The notes under the pieces were generated by a model that was given only the letters and a program-made list of their open reading frames with translations, was not told the DNA's origin and searched no databases. A stretch of 64,000 nucleotides of DNA. Origin: Marasmius tenuissimus. Its lineage: Eukaryota; Basidiomycota; Agaricomycetes; Agaricales; Marasmiaceae. The position numbers and the translations under genes were made by a program. The DNA lies in NCBI GenBank assembly GCA_029532415.1, contig JAQOTA010000050.1:2914001-2978000 (forward strand), given 5' to 3'. Numbering within the stretch: position 1 is the first letter of the stretch; every line of letters starts with the position of its first letter. This document shows, in pieces, positions 11,265-24,003 of the stretch.

Positions 11265-13071
11265 TTATAAAGCCCAACTCCAGTCCCATCTCCTCTCCTC
11301 CGGGTTTTCAATGCATGTGCGGTACACTTCAATATCAGGTCTCCATATCCTCACAGTAGACTCATCTGCACACGTCGCCAACATCCCTTCCGCCCAATCG
11401 ACAGGTCCAATCTCCCCGACCTGAGCTCGGAGCTCGATACCCGGCTCGGCTTGGGAATACGGTCTAGCTGCGTTGGAAATGTCGAAGAGGAACGCGCTTC
11501 CTTGCATACCTGCACTACCGCTGGCAAGAAATCGACCACAGGGAGATGCGGAGATGCTGAGATAGAACGAAGAGTTGGTCTTTAGGTTTGGATGGGTATA
11601 ATTGATCGAAAGAGGTTCGAATGAAGAGGCGTTGTAGGTGTGAATGCGTGAGTCTGCTCCGAGAGCGAATATTAGGCCTGAGGTGGGACCTGTTCCGTTT
11701 GTTAGGCTGAGGATGCCTCGCGGACGACGTGAGTTGTGGAGTGTGGTGGGGTCGGTTGGGGAGGATAGGAGGGCGAGTGTACGTTTTGTTTTTGCCGCTT
11801 TACTCTTCTTCGTACTCGTCGTAAAACGGAGGTCCCAACAACGGAGAATTCTAGTAATTGCATTCAACACCCGTGCACAATAACGAATCCAACCATTGAG
11901 TATAAGACTCACCCATCTGAAGACCCACTGCTGACCAAGGTCATATCATCGCACCTAACGAGATTCGTGACCGACGTCTGGGTGGCCGTCTTCCGTTTCC
12001 TCGACTTTGGATCCAGCCCGTCGTGTGCGCCCGATATCGTAGCTAGAGGAGAAGCTATTGAACCTTGTCCGTACGGAAGTCGTAGGTCCCACAACTGTAT
12101 ATCGCCATCTCTCCCTCCAGTACTCAAGAGCTTGTCGTTCTCGGGGTCCCAAGCTATACATTTCACCGAACCACTGTGCCCTCGTAACGAAGCTATGGAA
12201 TCTCCGCTTCCAACATCGATAATCCGGACTGAATAGTCTGCGGAGCATGTTGCGAGTAACTCGTCGGTACAATTCCATTTAACGTCAAATATGCCGTTGT
12301 TGTGGGGTTGGATTGTCGTTCTTTGAGGCTCTGTTTGGGAACGAAACGGAATTGAGGTGAAGGAATCAATTGGTTGTTTTACTGTCACGTACCTACGTCC
12401 CAATCTAAGCGTTTGCGGGTGTCTAGGATGTGTACGGTACCATGTTCAGTCGCGAGTGCGAGATGAGGAGCCTTGCCAGCTTTTGCACCTTCGATTGATT
12501 GATTTCTCAGTGTGAACAAACGCGTCTGATACTGAAGCGAACGTACTGTGTGAATAGGAGCAGGCGTAAGGAGGGTTGATGAAGCCGTCGTCTAACGCAT
12601 CCCACTTGAAGAGATCTGACTTGTTGGAGGAAACGTAACTTTGCAAGATCCGTGTCGATGCTGGCAAAGAAAACAAAAGGTGAGAAAGACTGTAAAGACG
12701 AGCCCTCTAATTTGCGCACCGAATTGCCCTGCACTCCTTGGATTGGGATTCCTAAGGGTATTGAACCAGCAATTTCTCCGCATTCGTACTGCTGCGCGTG
12801 CCACCATGTCTATCTCTTCTACTACATCGTCTCGTTCCTGATTTGATTTTGAAGACCCGATTTTCGCGCGTTTACGAGGAGAACCATCTTCAACAGCTTG
12901 ACGCTTCGTTCCAAAATCTGCAGATTCTTTCGCTGGGGTAGGAAGATAGGACCAGGGATTGTGTGGCTGGGGAGTCGCATCTGGCCTAGTGTGTGATTTT
13001 TCGTTGGTGATATTTTCAAATACGTCTCTCTGAGGTTGTGCTGGGGAGGAACTTGGACTGGGAAGATGCAT
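11265..13071 (-). CDS. WD40 protein, CDT2/DTL-like substrate receptor
   Basis: WD40 protein most like Cdt2/DTL, the receptor of the CRL4 ubiquitin ligase that destroys Cdt1 and other PCNA-bound factors in S phase. The N-terminal 80 residues are disordered and basic. The propeller begins after FINPPYACSYSH and reads ALATEHGTVHILDTRKR, NGIFDVKWNCTDELLATCSAD, LRGHSGSVKCIAWD, STGGRDGDIQLWDLR, then ILRCWDLR and TCADESTVRIWRPD at the end. The GGRDG...WD repeat is characteristic of Cdt2. At least four introns join these exons. No clear C-terminal PIP box is visible. Another WD40 family cannot be excluded. An MCB box lies 37 bp upstream of the start, which supports a cell-cycle role. Confidence 0.72.
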
Positions 13072-13107
13072 GGTCGGTGGAGAAGACGATCAACGCGACA
13101 GCGCGTC

Positions 13108-13113
13108 ACGCGT
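13108..13113. promoter_or_regulatory. MCB box (ACGCGT) upstream of CDT2-like gene
   Basis: ACGCGT is the MluI cell-cycle box bound by MBF-type factors in fungi. It lies between the minus-strand CDT2-like start (13071) and a putative small plus-strand gene (13138). Fission yeast cdt2 is an MBF target as I recall. A nearby gcgcgt at 13101-13106 makes a partial second copy. Confidence 0.5.
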
Positions 13114-13137
13114 CAGGCTTTATATCCACACGTGATC

Positions 13138-13363
13138 ATGTCGTCCGGTAAAGCCGACGAGACTCCGAAGCATGCTCCTCTTCTTACCACCCCCAGACTC
13201 AAGTACTCACCGAGTAAGTATTTCTGAGAGACTTCATCCTACGAGTATTTTATCAATGCCAGCAAGTTACCTCAAGTTGCTTACAATTGGTGTCATTCTA
13301 GCTGATGCAGGTGCATCTCATCTCGGCGTCATCCCCAGGCCAGCCCTCAAATATTCACCCTAG
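13138..13363 (+). CDS. Putative small protein, two exons, uncertain
   Basis: A small open frame starts MSSGKADETPKH and contains PRLKYSP. It is followed by a good donor (gtaagt at 13214), an intron of about 88 nt and an acceptor (ttctag) at 13301. Exon 2 gives GVIPRPALKYSP and then a stop, so the same KYSP motif occurs twice in about 46 residues. Using a later acceptor near 13338 instead would keep the frame open to about 13535 and end in a hydrophobic segment (LAFGFLLCSSLVLTSAA) that could span a membrane. I do not recognise the family. It is divergent from the CDT2-like gene with 66 bp between the starts. Confidence 0.3.
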
Positions 13364-13659
13364 TCGCTCAAAAGCACAACAGAGGCCCACAGAATCCGAT
13401 ACCACTAGCATTATCACGGAACCATCTTTTTTATTTTCTACAACCGACATCCCTCTATGCACGGCGTGGGGTCAAAAGACTTTGGCATTCGGCTTCTTGT
13501 TGTGCTCGTCGTTAGTATTAACGAGCGCGGCGTAGCTAGTCCAGGACAGGATTACATCTCTACTCATCTTTCCCTTATGTATTCTCGGTCTTGAGGCTCC
13601 CTCTGCGGAAGGGTCTAGGAAGGATTCACTCGCGTCCTGATCTCCAAATGAGTCAATGC

Positions 13660-14183
13660 GGCGGGCCAATTTTACTACCAGTATTTCTATGGACCTGTCT
13701 CCAGATTTCCGTTATCCTTGACCCTCTCGAACAGATTTCTCGCGGTTCTCGCTCTCAGTCCCTCAGTCTCGTGAGTGTGTCTTTGAATATCTCTTCGTGT
13801 TTGATGTTTTTGTATCCTCGGTTGACTTATAATGCCCGGTTTCTATTTAGGCAGTCTATTGCGTATCTGGAATCTGATTCCACTCATAGCTCCCTGTGTG
13901 GGGATAACTCGTTCTCTGCCACCGTCTTGATCGCAATTTGGGGCAAGTCATCCGGGAGGTGGGGAGCTGTTTTTCTTGCACCTTTCTCAAAGCATGTGCT
14001 AAGTATGTACCAGTTCTGGTAATTGTTCCGCGTACACGAGCCGTTTGTCGCTACTTCAACTGGTGGACCGGCGCCTGGTCCTTGTGTTTGGAGAGGGGAC
14101 TGTGGGGGTAGTGGTTGAAGCTCTTGCGAGTCAAGCACTCTGATCGCACCTTGTGGGTTTTGGATTGTCACCAGACGAGGCAC
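13660..14183 (-). pseudogene. Decayed RNase H-like domain
   Basis: On the minus strand several pieces line up in order with the RNase H fold found in many agaricomycete repeat-associated genes. They are VEVATNGSCTRNNYQN near the start (a decayed form of the first catalytic strand, with N in place of the usual D), then HLPDDLPQIAIKT, then VESDSRYAIDCLNR, then TARNLFERVKDNG. An in-frame TGA interrupts the line before VESDSRY and frame changes follow it. Substitutions, the stop and frame changes indicate a relic, not a working enzyme. The exact ends are uncertain. Parent element type is inferred only. Confidence 0.55.
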
Positions 14184-14414
14184 GAAGGCGTTTCATCTTT
14201 CCTTACTGGTCGGGTCCACGTTGCTTTTTGGTGGGCCTACTTCCGAGCGTGGAGCATTTGTGCGCTCTGTTAAAACCCGCCCTAGCCTAATAATAATCCT
14301 CTCAGAGTTCAACCTGGTCTTCCACCACCACCTTCTCTCTCCTCAAGCTCAACTCATCTTCGGTGCCTTCAAAAGAGCACTCCCTGCATATTCAACAAGA
14401 CACCAGGCTCGCCA

Positions 14415-15616
14415 ATGGTATCCTCAAGGCTTCTCAATCTCATCGCTTTGGCCACCGTTGCCACCTTCACGTCCACCTACGTTGTGGAGCCCGGCGTCAA
14501 TGCTCTCTCTGTTAATGGTCCTCTAAACGACAACGACACTCAGCAGAGACGTCAGTACAACGCCCGGGAACAGAACGTCGTTGGAGAAGATGCTAGCAAC
14601 GGGGGTAAGGTTTGCCTGGCATGGCCTAACGGTAACAATCCCGCGTTGGCTAACTTCCAAACGAGCAGCAGCGGCGTGTGAGTTATCATCTGACTCCCCA
14701 TCGCTCGGAAAGCTGATATGATCAAATTAGTATCTATACATGGAGCCCTTTCAAGCCCGAGAATACCTACGGCTACGAATTTGTTCCCATGTTAATGAAT
14801 GAGATGCAGGTCGGTGATTTCGTTGCGCAAGTCCATGCGGGAGCCTTCGAACATGTGATGGGTTTCAACGAGTACGTCCTTCCAGTCTTGTCTTCATATG
14901 AATATCTCTCTGAACCTCCACGTCCAGACCAGAGATGGACGGGCAATCTGAATTGACTCCCCAACGGGGCGCGGAGCTTTGGAAACAGTACATTCAGCCG
15001 TTGGCTGGTAGCGGTGCCAAACTCGTCACCCCGGGTGTCACCTCGGCACCCCAAAGCAAACCTTGGATGGTCGATTTCTTCAAGGCCTGTGACGGTTGCA
15101 CTGTAAGTACTCAACAAACTCTAAACTCCTTCCCGAGATAACGATAACTGATGTCTTGCTAAACATAGTTCGATGCCGTCGCAGTCCACTACTATGGTAC
15201 CTCCGTGGACGACCTCATAGCCTACATTACGGACTTTCACGACACCTTCCAGAAGCCCATCTGGTTGACCGAGTTCGCTTGTCAGGTACATGTTCGATGC
15301 TCAATGATGTGTTCACCGTACTCATGCTACGTACTATACTTTTATAGAACTTCTCAGGTGGCGCTCAATGCAGCCCTGACGACGTCAAGAACTTCATGGA
15401 TACGTTCAAGAGGTTTGCTGAGGAGACTGAATGGGTCCAACAGTATTGCTGGTTCGGTGAGTGGTCCAATGCCTCATACCTACATAGCACCATCTTTAAC
15501 ATGGCGCCACAGGTGCTATGCATGACATGGTCAATGTCGACTCCGTCAATCAGTTGATGGATCCCGACGGCAAGCCAAACGCGCTCGGGTTGGACTACCT
15601 CGATCGGGAGGCCTGA
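14415..15616 (+). CDS. Secreted GH128 beta-1,3-glucanase-type protein, copy 1
   Basis: Glycoside hydrolase family 128-type protein; known members cleave beta-1,3-glucan in fungal cell walls. A signal peptide (MVSSRLLNLIALATVATF) is followed by a short linker and the catalytic core from KVCLAWPNGN. The acid/base candidate is the Glu of GFNEPEMDG and the nucleophile candidate is the Glu of WLTEFACQ. Exons: 14415-14677, 14731-14871, 14928-15102, 15169-15285, 15348-15456, 15513-15616. It ends GLDYLDREA. A second, closely similar gene lies inverted at 57587-59004. The start is supported because the paralogue has the same ccaATGG context and SRLLNL leader. Confidence 0.88.
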
Positions 15617-16425
15617 TCGCAACACTCACACATTGACCTTTGATACCACTCCCACTTCTACACGTTATGTGGCTTATCCCTGTTCCGAACCTAGTGACTT
15701 CTTTCATGAACGTTTATTTGCGCGCTGAACACGTTCCAACTCTTTCCTACTAAAGAAAAATAGTTGTGTGCATTAAATAGGAAAATGACGTTTTGAGATT
15801 CAAACCCCACCTGGGAGACAGGTTCGATCGAAAGTTGACGCTCAGCCAGGGCCCCCAGCACTGGACCTCGCTCATGTGCCGCTTTGATGATGGTCCCCAC
15901 TTCTCCTCTGTCCCGGACGATATGGTGAGCATAGCATCAGCTTGTTCCTGTCGAGCAAGACTCTAACACCCGGAGTGGTGCCCTGCAAGGGTCTGGCATG
16001 AATCGAGTGGACCGCCGTGTTTGGATCTGTCGCATCTTGATCATTCCTGACATTAAAAACTTTGAACAGCAGATTTGCTTGAACAATCCATGTAGGGTGA
16101 TAGCAATAACCGTGGTGTGAGAGGGGCTCATATGTAAGATGCAATACAAAACTCTTCAGACCCTCGATCTGTTGCTGCGGAGAAACCGCGGCGGGACACG
16201 ACGAGATGAGGATTGGAGAATAACTTTCGGCGTCTAAAGGCGAAGAGGCTTATCCGAATCGATATCTTTGGCGTCAATCTCATCTCGGGAAGAACTCGAA
16301 AATATGTCGAAGAAGTCCGAAGAAGTCCGAAGTCCGGACACGCACCTCTGTTGCCGAAAGTTTTTTCATCCCATCACCAAAACTCATTGGATTGCCACTA
16401 CTGTCTCTGAGAGACTCGACACGAC
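15617..16425. other. Intergenic spacer between GH128 and LYS12
   Basis: Holds the 3' flank of the GH128 gene and the LYS12 promoter. Short minus frames across 15691-16149 have no recognisable domain and I do not support them as genes. A small tandem repeat lies at 16309-16335. Confidence 0.4.
16309..16335. repeat. GAAGAAGTCC tandem repeat
   Basis: GAAGAAGTCC occurs at 16309-16318 and 16319-16328 and is followed by a shortened GAAGTCC and GGA. It lies about 90 bp before the LYS12 start codon. It could be part of the 5' leader or promoter. It does not match the yeast Lys14 site TCCRNYGGA. Confidence 0.45.
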
Positions 16426-18054
<1,629 letters not shown>

Positions 18055-18293
18055 GGATCTCCGTAGATCGTAGATATATACCACTTGATAATGCACGATC
18101 TTTCTTAAGGATCAATATAATCTTATCCTGCAACTTGAGTGGAGGATTAGGACCCTGTTGAAAATTGTCGAGATATCCGCAATCAAAACGAACCTATATA
18201 TCCTCCTTACGTACAGCATTCCAACACAGCTGAAGTTTCAACGATGTCTTCGCTTCCTCCTACAACCTCTTAAAACCTGGTATATGATATCTT

Positions 18294-20935
18294 ATGGCAA
18301 AGGCCAAAAAGATCAGAAAGCCAGAAACTGTACCAAACGCGATACCTCTGCCAGTACCATCAGGACCAGCAGGACCTTCACCCATAGGTCTACCGGCACA
18401 AACTCTACCGTCACCCACGCAGCTACCCCCACCCGCGCTAAGCTGGTCATCACCTAACTTCGACTCTGGTGTATCAGAGGTTCAAGATGGTCAAGGTAAG
18501 TATCTAGTTCGCATCAGCTGCTCTTTCTTTGATGGCCATTGGCTGTTGAAAATTTCGCCCATATTGGGATTCATTGGGCCGTTTCTATGCCTATCATTAT
18601 TTCTATTCATGGCTTGCTGACTTTTCTTCTCCCATGGCCCTTCGCCGTACTCGCAATCGCGGTCGTACAGTAACAGCAGCAGATGGCGTCCTTGGAGCAG
18701 GTGTGCCGACCATAAAGAAGCCCTCATCGAATGCGAAACCAGCCGCTAGCTCGTGGGGCGCTGCTACTACTATTCCAAGCGCACAAGCTACCAAAGCTTC
18801 GTCTACGGTCAAGACTACTACTGCTACTACTACGACCACCAAGGCAGCTACGGGAGCTTCGAAAACTACTGCGAAGACAGGCGCGTGGCATCAACAACAG
18901 CAGACACAGACGAAGGCGCGCCCAGCTTGGGATACTGGTGGTGGTGGTTGGCAGACGACGGCGACGAGGGCTGCTTGGGGTGCCGGCGTTGAGGAGGAGG
19001 AAGAGGAGGAAACAGAGTCAGAGTCAGAGTCGGATTGGGAAGCCGGTCAAGGTGGATGGGGATCTGGTGCAACGACATGGGGACAACGAGCTCCAGTTAC
19101 GACCCCGGCATGGGGACAACCACCTGCTGCTGTTGCTTCGACATCGGCTGCAGCAGCTCCTGCTCGAGCGTCTGCTTGGAGAAGTTGGGGAGAGGAAGCC
19201 AAGAGGAATTCCAAGGTGAACAACCCCATCCCCGTCCCCAGCGATGCTGGATCCAAGAACGTCCTATCGACTCAGCAGCGCTCACAAATCGTGAACTCAA
19301 TAATGAGCCCGCAGAACATTTATGTTGCTCAGGAGAAACAGGCTCAGCAAGCGAAATATGTTGCTCAGCAGCAGCAGAGTTTCCCACATTTGCATCGTCA
19401 GTCTCAGGCTCAGGCGAACCCGAAGAATCAGCCCGTGCATTCGAGTTGGTTTACGGGCGCACAACAGACGAAGCAGAAGGGACAACACCAACATCAGCAC
19501 CAACATCATCATAAAGCGCAATCGGACCCTTGGGGGGGTACGAGCGGAGCTGGTCGTGAGCCGTATGGGTGGGGTCCCATTCCAGAGGAAGATGAGGACG
19601 ATTATGAAGATGCACGGCGCGTTCATTTTTCGCCTAAACCCTCGGCTCATATGTGGGGTGAAGGGGATAAATCCCCGGTATGGGGAGGTGGAAAAGCTGG
19701 CAAAGCGGAATCGATCAATGGATATGGGTGGGGGGTTGGTAAGGGGGGAGATACGAGCTGGGATACGGGCAAAGGAGATATGGGTTGGGGTGCTGATCAT
19801 GCAGATACGAGCTGGGGTGCTAGTAAGGGACATGCCGGGTGGGGTTCTGGCAAGGAAAATGCGGACTGGGATAATGGCAAAGGTAGTGGCTGGGGAGATG
19901 GATGGGGTGCGAAGCACACTCAAGGGAACAACCCTTGGGGCGCTTTGGGCGAAGAAAAGGCCAGTCAGCCGAACAGTCCCTGGGAAGGCAGCGAAGGGAG
20001 CAATGCCTGGGGTCTCTTGGAACGGCCTAAACGGAAAACCCCCAGCATGCATAGTGCTCGGCCTCACGATCGACGAAGCGGATCGAGCTATTCCATGCCT
20101 TCGAAAACATTTGCGCATGCCTCTCATGGAATGACGATTCCTCTCGACACAAGCCGGTTCACGACCAATAGCATACTGAGCGACTACGCAGATGTACAGA
20201 TACAGGAGTCTAGAATGGAGGCACTGGAGCCCGTCCACAAGGCACTATTTGGAAGAGACCGTCGGGCCAAAGAGCGCATTCATTGGATGTTCCCTCCAGA
20301 TAAGGACGAACGTGTGGTCAACTTGTTAACATGGATCCAGAACGCGTCGCATAGCCTTGGGACATTCGGAGTAGGTGGTCGATCCTCAATGAACCTCAAC
20401 CTCAACCACTAATGTCATGTACTCGTAGGTTCACAAATTCTTACAAACTCGTGAACGTGGTGCGTTGTTTGCCAATGCCGACTTTAGGTTCCCAAACAAC
20501 GTACCTGCCTTTGACTGGCTAACGTTCGACCAACTTCAGCAGAGCAAGGACAAGATCTTGCAGGAATCTGTTGTTTTCTACGACCCCGCTGAGCAGGTCA
20601 TTCTCTTCGTGTGCTTGCCCTCGAGCACGGGGAATAGTGTTGCAATATGGCGACGAAGAATACCAGTTCCAAATAACACCCGATTATCGCTGCAAGCACA
20701 CATCAATCAGGCATTAGCTGGATTGCGACGTGATAGTGACTATCTTGTGCACATTGATGAGTGCATAGAACCCATCTTCCTTCCCGTTTCTTCCATCTCA
20801 TGACTCAACAGGCTACCGAACGCGATGCCGCCTATCACCAGAAGCACGTCGTTACCTACTGGGTTACCTTCCGCTGGTCTCAAGCAGAAGAAGAAGAAAA
20901 AACGGAGATGGTGGCGAGCCCTCTTCGGCTTATGA
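18294..20935 (+). CDS. Trp/Gly-repeat protein with CcmS-related C-terminal domain
   Basis: A protein of about 750 aa, mostly low complexity. Exon 1 encodes MAKAKKIRKPE and Pro-rich sequence; a long intron (about 18496-18669) joins it to TAADGVLGAG in the large exon. The middle has an acidic block, Q/H-rich tracts and, across 19680-20000, repeated units of the WG-x-GKG/DTSWG type. The C-terminal 200 residues are ordered: RIHWMFPPDKDERV, LLTWIQNASHSLGTFG, joined across an intron to VHKFLQTRERGALFANADFRF, then PAFDWLTFDQLQ and SVVFYDPAEQVI. I recall this as the fungal CcmS-related domain. The last exon encodes KKKKKRRWWRALFGL, a basic/aromatic tail that could touch membranes. Function unknown. 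Confidence 0.68.
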
Positions 20936-21169
20936 ATCATTTTCTGGTAATCCTCCCTTTCGCTCATAGTGCTTTTCATATCATTATTTGCTGTCTATAC
21001 CTGCTTTCTTCATGTACTGCTTTCCTTCCCTTTCCCTTTCCATCAACATCATCGCCCTCTATTCACTCGACGACCCACCTTCTCTCCGCGGACCGCATAA
21101 TTTGCCGCGAAACGGAGCCGATGGCACACGTGCCCCTATATCAGCTCTCACAGACTTCCCTTCTGACTA

Positions 21170-21923
21170 ATGGACTCGTCCTCTACCAACCCTCCTCCCC
21201 CACCTCGAGAGCCCTCCATCGCAGAGCATGCAACACCTCCAACTCCGCGCCGATCTTACCCAGCTATCGTTCATTTCGCCGTGCTATCAGCCGTTATCCT
21301 CCCCCTGGCCCTCATTCCGTACATGTTCACACGTCGCCAGTTGACACTTCTGCGCCAGGCTGTTCGAGAACTGGAAACGAGTAACAAGATGTTACGCAAG
21401 GATCTCACTACATCCGCGTCAGAAATAGGGAAGACTGGAGATGATATCCGCCGGATGAGAGCGTTACTCCACGAATTGATGGAAGAGGCGGAGACTCTAC
21501 GCATGGAGACGAGGGCCAAAGAAGCATCGCAGAAGGCGATCGATGGTACAACGCAAAGCACCTTGCAAAATCTCGTGGCAGAGGCACGCAATAGCCGGTC
21601 AGTATCCGGTACTCGATTACCCTGACAATAACGTTTGCTGAATCTAAAGACAGATCGCACGGAGAAAGCTTACGGACTCTGGGGACATCTCTAGCTGATA
21701 TAGCTGCTTTCATACATGAAATGGAACTTCGTATGCCGCTGTTAGGGAAGCGAGGTGATAGGTCTCGAGTGGAACAGATGCGGCAGGTAGCATTGAAGCT
21801 CCAGAACCTGCCTTGTGAGGTGCGTTTCTAACCCGTTCAGGTGGACGTGCCGGCTGACCCATCTCATGTTCATGATGCTAGGATACCACCAATCAGCACC
21901 ATTCGAAGCACAAGGGTTCATAA
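21170..21923 (+). CDS. Small single-pass membrane coiled-coil protein
   Basis: Three exons. The start MDSSSTNPPPPPRE is Pro-rich, followed by one hydrophobic segment (IVHFAVLSAVILPLALIPYM, residues about 32-51) and then a long predicted coiled coil (VRELETSNKMLRKDL through LQNLVAEARNSR). Exon 2 continues SHGESLRTLGTSLADIAAFIHEMELRM and exon 3 ends HSKHKGS. I do not recognise the family. The layout (short N-terminus, one membrane span, coiled coil) fits a mitochondrial or ER tail protein but this is inference. The exon 1 donor near 21599 and the acceptor near 21651 are frame-consistent. Confidence 0.6.
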
Positions 21924-22069
21924 ACAGTGACGAATAGACATGTTTAATTTATCCCACCTGGTTGTATTGTCGACATGGGCATTGTATAGTGGTTCCAAGA
22001 AATGTATATTACAAAGTGCAAGATCGATACAGAATCGATTGGTTTCGTAGTTATTGCGTCCAACTGCCT

Positions 22070-23687
22070 TCAATCACCGAAGCCATCGAACTCGAAACCC
22101 GAGGTGAGCTGCAGGGGCTGCAGGTCATCCTCACCTTCCCGTGTCACAATGTCCTGCTCGGCACATTGAGGTTCACGCTCAGGGAGATTTGCCGGCGGCT
22201 CCCGCGACTTCTCATCAAGGAAGTCCAGACACCCTCGTTGACACCCTCGCCATCGTATGGGAACGTGACCCAGATGAGAAACACCGGCAACTGTATGTTC
22301 CCAGGTGAAGCGTTCCTCTGCTGGTACAACGAAAATCGAAGGGCTGTCTGAATGTATAGGAGAGGGGCAAGTTCCCCTTCCCGTAACATGCCTGTACTCG
22401 GAATGGTATGACACCAAGGAGGCTAATCGTTCCGTCAGGTAATCCTCAAAGTCTGAGAAGGGCCCAGACGCCGTTGGGAGTATTGAAGAGCCCTGGGAGC
22501 TGGCAGGAGTAGTGTCGGTGGGATCTATGTGGACAGAATTATAATGTATCGCGTTGAGAACGTCGCGTACCAGCGGGGGAAAAGTGTTCCCGCTGAGAGG
22601 AAGTTGGTAGGTCTCCTCCAATAGGGAGGTTCGTGGTCGGGGAAGGGGAGAGCAAAGTTTGCGTAGACATAGCTCGAACAGTGGAACAATTCCGTCGTTG
22701 AAGATGGTGATTGTCGGTGAACATGGCCGAGGTTCTTCCTGAAGCCTGGGACGGGATTTGCTGCGAGCAAATGACCGGGTTCGATGGAAAGTATCACGAG
22801 GGGGAGGGAGGAACGGATTCGGAAAGATTTGAAGTTGGTCGAGTTTCAATCTGAGAATCTCGGAAGGAAGGAATAGCAACTTATTGCTGGAGACGTTAAG
22901 TGTCTTCAGACTAGAAAGCTGACCTATCTCCGGAGGTAACACAGATAGATTATTGAAACCTAAATAGGTCTGAGTCCATAACATCTATGAGGTGAACGAT
23001 TGAGCTCACGAAGCGATAGGACAGTCAGCCTCCTCATGGCGAATAGTTGCTGGGGTAAATACGTCAAAGTGTTGTGTCCAAGCATGAGTTGGACCTCTTC
23101 TCGTGGTATTCCAGAGCTTTCGGCGAGCGTGCTCTTTGTTCGATTGAAGGAATCAGACCTGCTGTACGAATGTTCCAGCTCCGCTTCTTGATTGGCGGTG
23201 GGAACGTAAAGCATGTCCAGTTCAACCACGGCCTGGGACGGTATAGTCGAAAGATTGTGATTCCTGAACGGAGCGGTAAGCTTGAGCAGAGGAAGATAAC
23301 TTTGTATATAACTCACTCGAGATTCAAAAGGCCATGACAGGTATCTATCGCGTTTGCTACAGCATCATCCCAGATTTCGCTCTCTGGTCGCAGACTGTTA
23401 ACCGACACTCGATCTATTCCCTCGTCCGCGTCATCAGTAATGCGAAACTTCTTATTTTCAAATGGAGGGGGCGACGGTGATACTGGTCTTGCGCGTTTCT
23501 TTTCGTATATCTTGGGCGATTTCGTCGCTTTCGTTGAGGCAGCATAAGGGTCGCGCGACCAGCTGTCACTGTCTAGATCGAGCGGTGTTGTTCCGGGTGA
23601 TGAGGGAGGAGAAGAGTCAACGTATGGGCTCGGAGATGAAGCAGGTGATGAAGGAGGAGGAGAGTCGTAAGACGAGTAGGAGGTCAT
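22070..23687 (-). CDS. Leucine-rich repeat protein
   Basis: The N-terminal 120 residues are Ser/Pro-rich and disordered (MTSYSSYDSPPPSS...). LRR units follow across two introns: ENHNLSTIPSQAVVEL, LMLGHNTLTYLPQQLFAMRRL, LSLRFNNLSVLPPEIGQLSSL and LNVSSNKLLFLPSEIL. The C-terminal 200 residues contain VPLFELCLRKLCS and WRGCQRGCLDFLDE, with paired cysteines that could bind metal. The intron joins were chosen to keep the LRR spacing; both use GT-AG sites. An in-frame upstream ATG at 23744 is possible, but 23687 gives a simpler start. Substrate or partner unknown. Confidence 0.7.
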
Positions 23688-24003
23688 AGCGATGGAGGTC
23701 GGAAGGCAAGAGCGGTAGGCGCCGGTGCCTTGGGCAGTAAACAACGCAGATCAGCGCTTGGACGCGACGCTTGGGCGCTTCAATTGCTTGAGCACGTGGG
23801 ACACGTGGTCGTTACATACTTTCCATCCCGCACGAACTCGTTGCAAGGTCGCAACAGGGCTTACGACGGACGGTCGCATGTCTTGAATCCAGCCTCCCTC
23901 CTCATGTTCTCTGCCCTAATCCCATTTTCTTAATCCTTAATCTTATCTGCTCACATTCGCTATATCCTTCGCATCCTCGTCTCTTCCGTGTTGTTCGTCT
24001 CAA

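Noticed and set aside
16309..16335. Lys14-type binding site in the LYS12 promoter
   Set aside because: The repeat does not match TCCRNYGGA.
19297..20238. Long minus frame opposite the Trp/Gly repeats
   Set aside because: Shadow of the biased plus-strand sequence, with no recognisable domain.
20761..21384. Plus frame of 207 codons bridging two genes
   Set aside because: Spans the end of the CcmS-related gene and the start of the membrane coiled-coil gene in another frame.
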